Source: Solirubrobacterales bacterium (lineage in GTDB: Bacteria > Actinomycetota > Thermoleophilia > Solirubrobacterales > Solirubrobacteraceae). Taken from it: a stretch of 40,244 nt of DNA. The stretch covers positions 1-40,244 of the forward strand of contig JAFAXX010000103.1 of assembly GCA_019240655.1 (NCBI GenBank), read 5' to 3'. Shown here piece after piece: positions 1 to 8,207 of this stretch (position 1 is its first letter; the number at the start of each line of letters is the position of its first letter). The notes under the pieces are model-generated. The model did no database searches. It was given only the letters and a program-made list of their open reading frames with translations, and had not been told where the DNA came from. The translations under genes and the position numbers were made by a program.

Positions 1-190
1 CCTCGAGCACCCAGGGCATCGTGATCAGCGACGGTCCGGTGTCCCAGGTGAAGCCGTCAGTGCGCAGCCGAGACGCACGCCCGCCGGGGGACGAGCGACG
101 CTCGAGCACCTCGACCTCGAAGCCGAGCGCCTGCAGTCGCAGTGCAACTGCCAATCCGCCCAGGCCGGCTCCGATGACCACCACCTTCAT
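1..190 (-). CDS. crtI: Phytoene desaturase-like FAD oxidoreductase, N-terminal part (runs off the window)
   Basis: Only the first 63 codons are in the window; the gene continues beyond base 1. The translation begins MKVVVIGAGLGGLAVALRLQ, a beta-alpha-beta dinucleotide-binding fold with GxGxxG at residues 7-12. It is followed by an acidic strand end (VLER, about residues 34-37), then SPGGRAS and DTGPSLITMP. The last two are the usual N-terminal signatures of CrtI-type carotenoid desaturases, FAD enzymes that introduce double bases into phytoene-type polyenes at the membrane. The start codon overlaps the stop of the PAP2 gene upstream by ATGA, so the two are translationally coupled. Because only the FAD-binding end is visible, a carotenoid isomerase/ketolase or another CrtI-fold oxidoreductase is possible; desaturase is the best guess. 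Confidence 0.75.
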   Translation of the reverse strand, partial: MKVVVIGAGLGGLAVALRLQALGFEVEVLERRSSPGGRASRLRTDGFTWDTGPSLITMPWVLE

Positions 191-1059
191 CCCATGTCAC
201 CACCCATGCGAGTCGGTTCCACAAAGATCGAGCGCCGCGTCCCGGCCCTCGGCGACACGACGCCGCCCGGGCATTCGTCCTTCGCAGGCTGAGGCCCGGG
301 CGCCGACACGGGGAGGCGTCGCGCAGGGCACCGAAATCGTGCCTGGCGCTTCCAGCCGGCCGCTCCGGCGCCGGCCGCGGCCACCAGGACGCCGGCGACG
401 ACGTCCACCCACAGGTGGTTGCCGGTGGCCAGCACGACGAACGTCACGAGGGGCGGATAGCCAAGCGCGATGAGACGTAAGATCCGGGACCGCGCCAGGC
501 AGGCCACGGTCCCGGCCGCGACCACGGCGAACACCACATGGCCGCTGGGCATCGCCGCGAAACGACTTTGTAACCGGTAGACGAGCCTCCCGGCGAGTAG
601 TTCCGGAGTGTGATGAGCCGTCACGGCCCACGGAGGGGCGGTTGGCATCAGCAAGTAAACGGCGGCGGTCAGGCACTGGGCGAACACAAAGGTGTCGCGG
701 GCGAAGGAGAATGACGCCGGCCGCTCGAGGGCAACCCAGACGAGCACGCCGATCAGCACCGGCAGATGGACCCACATATAGAAGTTCTCGAGCGCGGCGC
801 GCAGGAACTGATGTCGCGAGACGATCCGCGCCAGGCTGCCCTCGAAGTGCGCTCCAGCGACCCGCTCAAAGGAGGCCAGCTCGCGGGCGTGGGCGATCGG
901 GATGGCAGGGCCGCGAGGCGCCAGCGCGGCCACCACCGGACACAGGCCCAAGGCGCAGACCACCGGCGACCACGAGAGGGCTAGGAATCGCCATCTCAGC
1001 GGCCGACGAGGGCGCGCGGCGGCCGCCCGGGGTGCGCTCACGGCTCGACTGCCGGCCAT
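187..1059 (-). CDS. PAP2-superfamily membrane phosphatase/transferase
   Basis: A 290-residue membrane protein with about five or six hydrophobic segments between residues 25 and 235. The PAP2 signature is visible as MPSGH (residues 170-174) and, about 41 residues on, NHLWVD (214-219), giving the expected catalytic His174, His215 and Asp219. PTAPPWA at 139-145 resembles the inositol-phosphotransferase-like (Aur1/Ipt1-type) PAP2 branch seen in actinobacteria. The basic tail after residue 237 is probably cytoplasmic. The start at 1059 has GAGGG about five bases upstream. Its TGA overlaps the ATG of the CrtI-like gene. The family acts on lipid or prenyl phosphates; next to a carotenoid gene, a prenyl diphosphate or polar carotenoid lipid is a plausible substrate, but this is inference. 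Confidence 0.8.
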   Translation of the reverse strand: MAGSRAVSAPRAAAARPRRPLRWRFLALSWSPVVCALGLCPVVAALAPRGPAIPIAHARELASFERVAGAHFEGSLARIVSRHQFLRAALENFYMWVHLPVLIGVLVWVALERPASFSFARDTFVFAQCLTAAVYLLMPTAPPWAVTAHHTPELLAGRLVYRLQSRFAAMPSGHVVFAVVAAGTVACLARSRILRLIALGYPPLVTFVVLATGNHLWVDVVAGVLVAAAGAGAAGWKRQARFRCPARRLPVSAPGPQPAKDECPGGVVSPRAGTRRSIFVEPTRMGGDMG

Positions 1060-2243
1060 ACAGCCCTCACGCCACCACCCGTCGCATCGAAGTCGTCCCC
1101 CCCTCGTCCACCAGCAGGTCTTGAACTCGAACGGCGCCCGTGCCGAGCATCGCGATCGCGTTCCTGTCTGTCGACCTCACGTCGGATAGATGGGTGATCA
1201 GATCCCTGTCCAAGTTGGTGTTGCGCCATGTGTCGGCTCCGGTCGTCGCGTAAAGCCCAGCGACCCGGGTACCCGGCGCCCAAACGTATACACCAACTGC
1301 AAGAAAACCTAGTCGTCTTGTTTTGTCGCGCAACCCAGGCTGGTACCGATGCTTGATCGGCGGCCGCGGTCGAGGCTGGCGTGCGCCACGACGCCACGGC
1401 GGTGGCCGAATGGGCGAGATCGCCATGTCGTTGATGAAGGTCTGGTGCGGGGGTGCTGCACCGTGAACTCCGTGCCTCACAGCGAACGTCGAGCCAGCTG
1501 GGCGGCCCTGCTCGGGGGCGAGAGCCAAGACGCCGACTCAACGGCGAACCGCTCAGGCAGTTGGCTACACCGGACTTGTCCATGGTGTCGGGGCCCCTGA
1601 CCGGGCGCGTGGCTGGTTCTGCATCCTCTCGCTCAGCAGCAGCACAGCCGTCCCCGCCGATTGCTGCTGCCTGGTTTTGAGCGATGGCGCCGCTGCCGTG
1701 ACGTTGGCGCGTCTGCAATGTGCCGCCAGGCCGGCTGGTTTGGCACGGTTAGGCAGACTGAGGTCAATCGCGGCCGATCGGTGGGGATGTCGTGGACCGT
1801 CTCGGGCACGGCGCGTGACTGCGTGCCAATGGCCAGGACTGAGGTCTGGTCTTCTCGCAGCGACCGAGTACCTGGCCGGTTCGTGGTCGGCTCGAACGCG
1901 AGAACTCGTTGCTGCGGCCCCGGCGCGGCGGCCGCGTAGCGATGCCCGGATCCAGCGCGAACTCGCGGCGGTCGACTTGCTGAACCCGCGCGCGTCAGCG
2001 AACGGCTTCGCTTCGCGCTGGTGGCGCTGCAGGCCGCAGTGCTCGAGGAACTGCTGTTGCGCGGACGATCGTCGGGGCTGGTCGCCCGCGTGCTCGCCCA
2101 GTTTGCTCGATCGGAGTGCTCGCCCCGCCCGGTCATCGCGCTGCCCGCGGTGCTCAACCTCCAGCTGCGCTCGCTCGGCGAGCACCCGCCGGGCCCGGCC
2201 GCTGAGCGCCCCCACTCGCCGTCTGACAGGCCGAGGTGAATGA
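1060..2243. other. About 1.2 kb without a recognisable intact gene; probable decayed coding fragments
   Basis: Two stretches look coding but are not recognisable. On the minus strand an open frame ending at 1067, eight bases before the PAP2 ATG, carries protein-like sequence (for example FLAVGVYVWAPGTRVAG) but with less third-position G/C than its neighbours. On the plus strand 1940-2239 is open and has strongly G/C-biased third positions, with helical sequence such as LRFALVALQAAVLEELLLRG. A neighbouring plus-strand frame covering about 1800-1990 may be its upstream half after a frameshift. I could not assign either to a family. They may be remnants of degraded genes or lineage-specific proteins. 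Confidence 0.4.
1940..2239 (+). pseudogene. Possible 3' remnant of an unidentified gene
   Basis: An open frame that follows a stop at 1937-1939 and ends in TGA at 2237-2239. Third codon positions are almost all G or C between about 1994 and 2200, the pattern of real genes here. Possible starts inside it are the GTG codons at 2021 and further on, but none has a clear ribosome-binding site. The upstream frame (about 1677-2000) reads into similar sequence, so a single frameshift near 1985 could join them. The stop lies a few bases before the SRPBCC gene, and AGGTGA at the end of this frame serves as that gene's ribosome-binding site, so the two may once have formed an operon. Family unknown. Confidence 0.3.
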
Positions 2244-2705
2244 GTGGCGGACTGGATCCGAGGAGAGCGCAGCGCGACGATCGCCGCCCCGCCGGCCACC
2301 TGCTTTGCCGTCCTGGCCGACGTCGAGGCGTATCCCGAGTGGCAATCGATGGTCGGCGAGATCCGCGTCCACGACCGCGACGAGCATTCGCGCCCGCAGG
2401 TCGTCGAGACGGTGGCTATCACTCAGGTCCGCACCGTCCGCTACGTCATGCGCTACGCCTTCGAGCCGCCGCGCCGGATCGCGTGGCGACAGCTCGAAGG
2501 TGACCTGCGCGATCTCGAGGGCGAGTACACGTTTGCAGACGGGCCGCAAGGCGGCACGCATGCCACCTACCGGCTGGGCATCCTGCCCGGTCGGCGCCTC
2601 GGGCTGCTCACGCGCGCGCCGCTCTTCCCTCAGGTGGCCGGCTGGTTCATGCACCAGGCGCTCGACGAGCTGCGGGCACGCTGCGAAGCCGTTGGCGCCC
2701 GTTAG
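2244..2705 (+). CDS. SRPBCC-fold (polyketide cyclase/dehydrase-like) protein
   Basis: A 153-residue single-domain protein of the START/Bet v1-like SRPBCC superfamily. The N-terminus has the usual pattern: a beta strand (RSATIAAPPATCFAVLADV), then PEWQSMV, corresponding to the helix-grip beginning of cyclase/dehydrase and RatA-like proteins. The middle has alternating strands and the C-terminus a long amphipathic helix (about residues 130-150) that closes the hydrophobic cavity. Members bind lipids or polycyclic ligands; the sequence gives no specific ligand. GTG at 2244 is chosen because AGGTGA lies just upstream. An ATG at 2240 is in another frame. It stands alone, next to decayed sequence. 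Confidence 0.75.
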   Translation: MADWIRGERSATIAAPPATCFAVLADVEAYPEWQSMVGEIRVHDRDEHSRPQVVETVAITQVRTVRYVMRYAFEPPRRIAWRQLEGDLRDLEGEYTFADGPQGGTHATYRLGILPGRRLGLLTRAPLFPQVAGWFMHQALDELRARCEAVGAR

Positions 2706-3205
2706 CGCGACGCCGGCGCGCTACGGGATAAACCGCGCCGGCTCCCGGGTCCGTGACACCCCATCGGTCCGCGACGCCACCAACGAGTAAGACGTCCCTC
2801 GCCCGAGAACAAGCGGCTGCTGGTGCTGCAATCGGAGCTCGCGCAGGTGATGAAGGCCCGGGGCTTGGGGTTTCGGCCGACCAGATCAGGCCGCGCCTTG
2901 GCGACGCGGGAGAAGCTCAGGTCGCGAGCCATCGGAACGAACGCCTCGAGCACGAGTGTGGTGGCTGCCTTGCCGCCGGCGGCGGGCCGGACTGGATGTC
3001 CACGCTCGCCGACGGTGGCGCGTGCGCCCCCGTCTTGCCGTGGGATGAGGCGGCGAGCGTTACGTCGCGGCCGATCGCTCGAATCTACAGTCTCTACTGC
3101 CGGCCGTTGGGAGCCGCCACGCCTCAACGGTCTCCGCGGGCCACTGATAAACAAACGTGACGCACCTGACACCCAGGCGTCGAAACCGCCGACATCCAAG
3201 CGGGC
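2706..3205. other. 500 bp spacer with no supported gene
   Basis: Open frames exist on both strands but none has third-position bias, a ribosome-binding site or recognisable family sequence. Part of the minus strand (about 2960-2850) reads as protein-like sequence without a start, so decayed coding DNA is possible. I see no terminator hairpin or RNA gene. Confidence 0.5.
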
Positions 3206-4228
3206 TCACCATATAGCTGGAGACCGAGCGCCGAGGAGCGCGGACCGATCACATCTGCGGGCATGCGCCACGCGTGCGTTCATCTGTAGCTCGCGCGCAG
3301 ACACTCCGTACCGCTCACGGAACAGGCGGCTGAAGAACGACATGTTGCGGAAGCCCCATCGGTAGGCGATCGCGGTGACCGACTCGTCTGGGCCGCGCAG
3401 CAGATCGGCACGGCAGCGGCTGAGCCTGCGCTCGCGAATGACCGCGCCGACGCTGTCGTCCGTGGCCTCGAACAACCGGTGCAGGGTGCGGAGCGAGATG
3501 GCGTTCGCCTTCGCGATAGTTGCCGGGGAGAGGCCTGGGTTGCTGAGGTTCGCGTCGATGTACAGCCGCACGGCGATGAGCCGCGCCGCGGTCTGCTGTC
3601 GCGGTTGAGGGTCGTCGCGTGTTGCGACGACCGCTCGCGCGATATCCAACGCGGCATCGGCCACCGCGTCGCGCGCCGCTGCGTCGAGGCGGCTGACGAC
3701 CGGCATGAGGGCGCCCATGAAGCTTCCCATCAGCCTGGCGGCGGGATGGTCGGGGCGGAACGGCCGGCCGAACATCGCCTCGTAGCCTGGAGCCGCCATC
3801 GCCAGGCGCTCCCGCGGGACAACGAGAGTTTGGTTGTCCACCCGGGCGAACGTCGTGAAGCCTCCGCGGCGCGCGGTGTCCCACATCACGAGCTCGCCGG
3901 GGCGGAGCGCGACCGGCCTGCCCTCGAAGTCCAGACCGATCGTGCCGTGGCGCATGTACAGAAACCCGACGAGGTCAGGATCGCTGGCAGCGATCTCGGA
4001 TGGGCCTCTGTGGCCGTCGCCGCGGTCGTGCACGGTATGGACGAGCGCAAGGCTGCCGAGCTGCCACCGCGACGTGCTGGCGGAGAACGTCTCGCCGGAC
4101 GCCGGGGCCGCCCGGACCGCGAATCCGAAGGTGTAGGTCCGCGCCAGTACCTCGCGCCAGCCCTCAGTGGGGTTTGCAGTCTCGACGGTGCGCAGGTCGC
4201 AGGAGACATCGCCTAAAGCCGGCTGCAT
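3206..4228 (-). CDS. AraC-family transcriptional regulator
   Basis: A 340-residue regulator. The first 170-190 residues form the cupin-like AraC-binding domain (PF14525 type), with a strand pattern such as DLVGFLYMRHGTIGLDFEGR followed by LRPGELVMWDTARRGG. The C-terminal 100 residues contain the two helix-turn-helix motifs: LSPATIAKANAISLRTLHRL is the first, and ESVTAIAYRWGFRNMSFFSR with FRERYGVSARE is the second, highly typical one. The frame is open upstream to 4450, but the start at 4228 is preferred because a perfect AAGGAGGAG lies at 4246-4238, nine bases upstream. A 74-residue basic extension is thus excluded. Neighbours are sparse, so the target is unknown. Confidence 0.88.
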   Translation of the reverse strand: MQPALGDVSCDLRTVETANPTEGWREVLARTYTFGFAVRAAPASGETFSASTSRWQLGSLALVHTVHDRGDGHRGPSEIAASDPDLVGFLYMRHGTIGLDFEGRPVALRPGELVMWDTARRGGFTTFARVDNQTLVVPRERLAMAAPGYEAMFGRPFRPDHPAARLMGSFMGALMPVVSRLDAAARDAVADAALDIARAVVATRDDPQPRQQTAARLIAVRLYIDANLSNPGLSPATIAKANAISLRTLHRLFEATDDSVGAVIRERRLSRCRADLLRGPDESVTAIAYRWGFRNMSFFSRLFRERYGVSARELQMNARVAHARRCDRSALLGARSPAIW

Positions 4229-5156
4229 GGCTAACCACTCCTCCTTGGTGCGGGGCATCTTAGACTCGACGCTTACGGCAGACAAGGCGACGGCCGCGCG
4301 GCGGAGCCGAGCATCAGCGTGGACGGGCGACCGGCGCTGGAAAGAGCTCGGCGCGTGAAGGTTGGCCGGTCTTTGGAGGCGGCGCAACCCTGCTGCACGG
4401 TCCGAGGTCCATCTTCTGTCGTAGGACGCCGGGCGCGCAAGTCGGCGCACTTTGTTCGCTGCGTGCCAATCCGTTTCCCACCCGTGCCAGATGCCTCCCG
4501 CAGCCCTAGGTGCCGATTCGGGTTCGATGTATACAAGGGGTCACGCTACCCCCGGCAGGGGGCTTCGCTGGAGAGGAGATACGGCGCGTGTCTGGACCAC
4601 GTCGACAGACTGTCTCTGCGCGCTGCTGTGCTTGGCGCGATCGCGTGCTTATCGCCGACCGCCGCGGCTGTGCCGATGCCGACCGTCACGAGATGATTTG
4701 ACACCGGAGGCCGCGTGTGGAACGCCTGGGGGCACGACCTGTTGGGGTTCCCGCCGGTTCTCTTCCGCTGAGCATCCTTGTGAACCAACGCGACCGACTG
4801 CTGGTGGCGCACGTGGACGATCAACCCTGCACGCTCGCCCACGGCGCGCGTCTGAGCAGAGCACCGCTCTCGTCCCCTCGAGTGGACTTGAGACAGTGCC
4901 GACGCCGACGACCTTCCGAGCCGATTCATCTCCGCAGCTTCGTGCGACGGCCAAGGCCGGCGAGGTGGGCGCGGCGTGATCTCGGCGTGGTGTCTGAATG
5001 CGCGGTCGGGCGTCCTGCGGGACCTTGCCCCGGCGGTGTCACGGAATCGGCTTACCTCGAGTACGCATGCCGGGGGCCGCCAAGGTGCGCGGACTGACCG
5101 GGCGTTGTGTTGCCCGCTCGGGACAAGGGCGACAGGTTGATTCGATCGGAGGAACC
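4229..5156. other. Roughly 0.9 kb intergenic region with no recognisable gene
   Basis: No open frame here has coding bias or family resemblance. It contains a small perfect hairpin, CCCCC-GGCA-GGGGG, at 4549-4562, just after an AT-richer patch (GATGTATACAAGG, about 4526-4538) that could be a promoter element. The last 150 bp lead into the SGNH hydrolase gene and end in its GGAGGAA ribosome-binding site. Confidence 0.45.
4238..4246 (-). promoter_or_regulatory. Strong Shine-Dalgarno deciding the AraC gene start
   Basis: AAGGAGGAG, nine bases before the ATG at 4228-4226. An alternative ATG at 4258 would place this site inside the coding sequence and has no comparable site of its own. Confidence 0.75.
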
Positions 5157-6545
5157 ATGAAACTTCATCACGTGAAGATCGCGGTGGCCGCGGGAGTCCT
5201 CGTGGGTTCGCTCGCCGCCGCCTCCACTGGCCAGGCGCGCTCGAGTTGGGTGGACGCGTGGACCACTGGGGAGCAGGCCGCCTATCCAGCTGGCTATGAG
5301 GTGGGCCAGCCGGGGATCAATGGACCCCTGGGGCCGAACGCGACCGGGCCGCTGCTGACGTTCGCGTTCCCGGAAAACGTGGCCAACAACCAGACCTTGC
5401 GGATGATCATCCACCCGAGCATCGGCGGCGGGGTCTGGCGCCTGAAGCTGACCAATGTATTCGGAACGCGGGCGGTGAAGTTCGCGGATGTGAGAATCGC
5501 CCTGCAGGCTCTGGGCGCCACGATCATGCCGGGCACCAGCCGGAGGTTGACATTCTCCGGGCGGGGCTCTGTCACAGTGGCAGCGGGCCACGACACGCTG
5601 AGCGATCCAGTCCGGTTCACACTTCCCACGCGGCCTACGACGAATCTCGCCGTGAGCCTGTACGTGAGCGGGACGACCGGGCCGATGACCTGGCACGCCG
5701 CGTCATTTACGACCTCCTACATAACGAATCCGGGCACCGGAGATCACACTGCGGACCGCTACGACGACGCCTTCCCCAACTCGACCACGTCGTGGTTCTT
5801 CCTCGCGGGGCTCGAGGTGCAACGCTCGGACGCGGCGACCGTGATCGCGTTCGGCGACTCCATCACCGATGGGTTCTACTCCACGATCAATGGCAATGAC
5901 CGTTGGCCGGACCAGCTGCAACGCCGCCTGGTCGAGCGCGAATCGCTAGGTGGGCTAGAGCTCTCGGTTGTTAACCAGGGGATCGCGGGCAACATGATCA
6001 CGCCGATCGGGCGCCTCCCGGGTGGATGCACCCCGTGCGATGGGCCGCCCGCGCTCGACCGCCTGGATCGCGACATCTTCAGCCAGCCGAACGTCCGCGC
6101 CGTGGTCTTCCTCGAGGGCATCAACGACCTGGGTGGCGGCGGCGCCACCGCGGACCAGGTCATCGCCGGCCTCAAGGGAGTCGTCGCACGCGTCCACGCT
6201 CACGGCATCAAGATCATCTGCGCCACGCTCACCCCCTCGGGCGGGACCAACGCCGACGGTCTGGCGAACTACGGGACCGCGGAGACCAACGCCCGTCGGG
6301 TGGCGGTCAACCAGTTCATCCGCACGAGCGGAACGTGTGATGGAGTCGCTGACTTCTCGGCCGTGACGGAGGATCCAGCCAACCCCGGTCACCTGCTCCC
6401 GGCCTACGACCTCAACTCCAGCGTCGGGGGCCCAGGCGATCATCTGCACCCGGATCGGGCAGGCTTCCTGGCCATGGCCCGCGCCGTCAATCTCAACCAG
6501 TTGGAGCGGTTCGCGCGCACCGCCAGAAGCCGTCGAGCCGGCTGA
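5157..6545 (+). CDS. Secreted SGNH/GDSL-family hydrolase
   Basis: A 462-residue exported hydrolase. Residues 1-27 form a Sec signal peptide (MKLHHVKIAVAAGVLVGSLA, cleavage near GQA-R). Residues 30-220 form a beta-rich N-terminal domain common in actinobacterial SGNH enzymes. The catalytic domain has the four blocks: GDSITDG (233-239, Ser235 nucleophile), NQGIAGN (273-279, Gly/Asn oxyanion), GIND (321-324), and DHLHPD near residue 440 with the catalytic Asp and His. Members are esterases or acetylxylan/rhamnogalacturonan acetylesterases; the substrate here is not evident. The ATG at 5157 has GGAGGAA five to nine bases upstream; an in-frame upstream codon at 4998 lacks a signal peptide. Confidence 0.9.
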   Translation: MKLHHVKIAVAAGVLVGSLAAASTGQARSSWVDAWTTGEQAAYPAGYEVGQPGINGPLGPNATGPLLTFAFPENVANNQTLRMIIHPSIGGGVWRLKLTNVFGTRAVKFADVRIALQALGATIMPGTSRRLTFSGRGSVTVAAGHDTLSDPVRFTLPTRPTTNLAVSLYVSGTTGPMTWHAASFTTSYITNPGTGDHTADRYDDAFPNSTTSWFFLAGLEVQRSDAATVIAFGDSITDGFYSTINGNDRWPDQLQRRLVERESLGGLELSVVNQGIAGNMITPIGRLPGGCTPCDGPPALDRLDRDIFSQPNVRAVVFLEGINDLGGGGATADQVIAGLKGVVARVHAHGIKIICATLTPSGGTNADGLANYGTAETNARRVAVNQFIRTSGTCDGVADFSAVTEDPANPGHLLPAYDLNSSVGGPGDHLHPDRAGFLAMARAVNLNQLERFARTARSRRAG

Positions 6546-6553
6546 CCGCGCAA

Positions 6554-6580
6554 CGGGCCGGCCCTCCTCGGGCCGGCCCG
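6554..6580 (+). terminator. GC-rich stem-loop after the SGNH hydrolase gene
   Basis: A perfect 10-bp stem, CGGGCCGGCC (6554-6563) with GGCCGGCCCG (6571-6580), around a seven-base loop, starting nine bases after the stop codon. There is no T-run, as is common for high-GC actinobacterial terminators. Confidence 0.65.
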
Positions 6581-7022
6581 CGCTCCGGCGGCACCAGCCT
6601 CCGCGGCCACCGCCCGGTGACAAAGTCATCGCTGGAGAGACGACGATGTCGGCCGGGAACGGCCGACGGAGCGCGTCGATGGGCTCGTACGGACCGTGCC
6701 ACGACGCGCTGCCCCGCCGTAGTCGCAGCTGCCCCAGCGCCGCGTCGAGCTCAGCGACAGCGCGACTGGCGGTTCGCCTGACGACCTTTGGGCGCCTGCA
6801 AGACGGCTCCCGCGCCGCAAGCATCCGCACCTTATCGAAGGCGACCTCGTCGGCCACGCTGAAAGAACGACACCGAGCAAGGGTTTGCTTTGATCGATCG
6901 CGCGACCGCTTTCATCGCTCGCCGGTCGCGGAGCCCACGAGCGCAACGGCGACATACCGATTGGGCCCGCCACGGGACGGACTCATGTCCAATCGAAGCG
7001 TCGCTGGCGTTACGATCGCAAC
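6581..7022. other. About 440 bp spacer without a supported gene
   Basis: No open frame shows coding bias. It lies between the SGNH terminator and the stress-protein gene and presumably carries the latter's promoter. A short GGCCG-type inverted repeat near 6650-6668 is visible but weak. Confidence 0.4.
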
Positions 7023-7451
7023 GTGCCCGACGACGCGCCACACGTCCTGGTGGTTGCCCATCGTACGGCGGCGACGCCGGGGCTCATGAAAGCGGTGCGC
7101 CGCAGGGCACAGGTCGGGCCGTGCACGGTCACGCTGCTGGTCCCGAAGCCGTACTGGGACCCGGACACGGAGGAGGCCGAGCTGGTCGTTGAGTTGGCTG
7201 TGCCCCTCCTCGAGCAGGCGGCCGGTCGCCGCGTCGAAGCGGTGATCGGCGACTCCGATCCGGTCGAGGCGGTACGCCAGCTCGTGTCAGCGACCGCCGT
7301 AGACGAGGTAATCGTCTCGACGCTACCTGAGCGCGTCTCGCGTTGGCTTCGCCGAGACGTTCCCTCCCGCCTGCGGGCGCTCGGTCTGCCTGTGACGGTC
7401 GTGACCGCCGAACAGTCCTCTCGCAGCCTCCTCGCCAACGCAGAGCGCTGA
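7023..7451 (+). CDS. Universal stress protein-like nucleotide-binding-fold protein
   Basis: A 142-residue cytoplasmic protein. It starts with a beta strand (HVLVVAHRTA) and alternates helices and strands in the Rossmann-like order of UspA proteins. The middle has VEAVIGDSDPVEAVRQLV, and the C-terminal half has DEVIVSTLPERVSRWLRRDV followed by GLPVTVVTAE. These correspond to the DEIVVGT..R..W...D..., ...PVTVV pattern of a branch of actinobacterial USP-like proteins. A clear ATP-binding G-2x-G-9x-G(S/T) loop is not seen, so nucleotide binding is uncertain. The start is GTG; the preceding bases show no strong ribosome-binding site. Confidence 0.65.
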   Translation: MPDDAPHVLVVAHRTAATPGLMKAVRRRAQVGPCTVTLLVPKPYWDPDTEEAELVVELAVPLLEQAAGRRVEAVIGDSDPVEAVRQLVSATAVDEVIVSTLPERVSRWLRRDVPSRLRALGLPVTVVTAEQSSRSLLANAER

Positions 7452-7885
7452 CGCGTCAACCTCGATGCTGGGCGACGCGCACGAGCGGCAGGCGCTGTCG
7501 TCGTCGCACAACATCACCGGCCGGCGCCTCCTCGAGATTGGCCAACACGCCTGGATCGGCAGCGGCAGCCGCGGACCTGCACCTCTCTAGGATTACACGG
7601 TCGGGCCTCTACAGGAGTTGTGCCCACCGACGCAGCGTCCACGCCGCCAAAGCGAGTCACGCCGCCGGCGATATTTGGGGACGCCCCGAGTTCAGTCTGC
7701 CCCACGAAATGGCCGCAATCCGGCGCGATAATCCGAATACCGCTATTCGGCACCCGCTGGAAGGTGGGTACTTGCAGCGAATCTCCTCGGAGTATTTCCA
7801 CAACAGACGCCCGTGGTAACAGCAGAACGCGTTACACGTCTATTTCTGAGGCGCGGGCACCCTAAGCAAGTTGCAGGGGATTTAG
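7452..7885. other. About 430 bp spacer downstream of the tRNA
   Basis: It holds no convincing gene. The 3' end of the minus-strand tRNA reads into it. AT content is slightly higher at 7750-7885 than in the neighbouring genes, which fits transcribed trailer or spacer sequence. Confidence 0.4.
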
Positions 7886-7958
<73 letters not shown>

Positions 7959-8073
7959 GCGGATTTCCAATACTAGCGCAGCAGGCAAGCCTCGAGCGCG
8001 TGACGCTTGACCGACCGGACGGCGTCGACCCGGCGCCAATGAGGGGATCTGCCACCGGCCGCCGAGACAGGGC

Positions 8074-8094
8074 CCGCGGCCGCCAAGGCCGCGG
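8074..8094 (-). terminator. Possible stem-loop terminator downstream of the GH27 gene
   Basis: CCGCGGCC (8074-8081) and GGCCGCGG (8087-8094) form a perfect 8-bp stem with a five-base loop, about 115 bp after the GH27 stop. It has no T-run. Distance and the lack of a U-tract make this tentative. Confidence 0.35.
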
Positions 8095-8207
8095 ATCGCG
8101 GCGTCGGAGGCGCTCGCCGGGGCGCGCGGGCGGGACCACGCGCGGGCGGCTGGAGGACGTGATCGCCAGCGCTCCGCGCGAGGCCCGGGACTGCGGTGGC
8201 GATCACG

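Noticed and set aside
2706-3205. Possible minus-strand gene with protein-like sequence around 2850-2960
   Set aside because: No start, ribosome-binding site, codon bias over the full length or family resemblance could be found.
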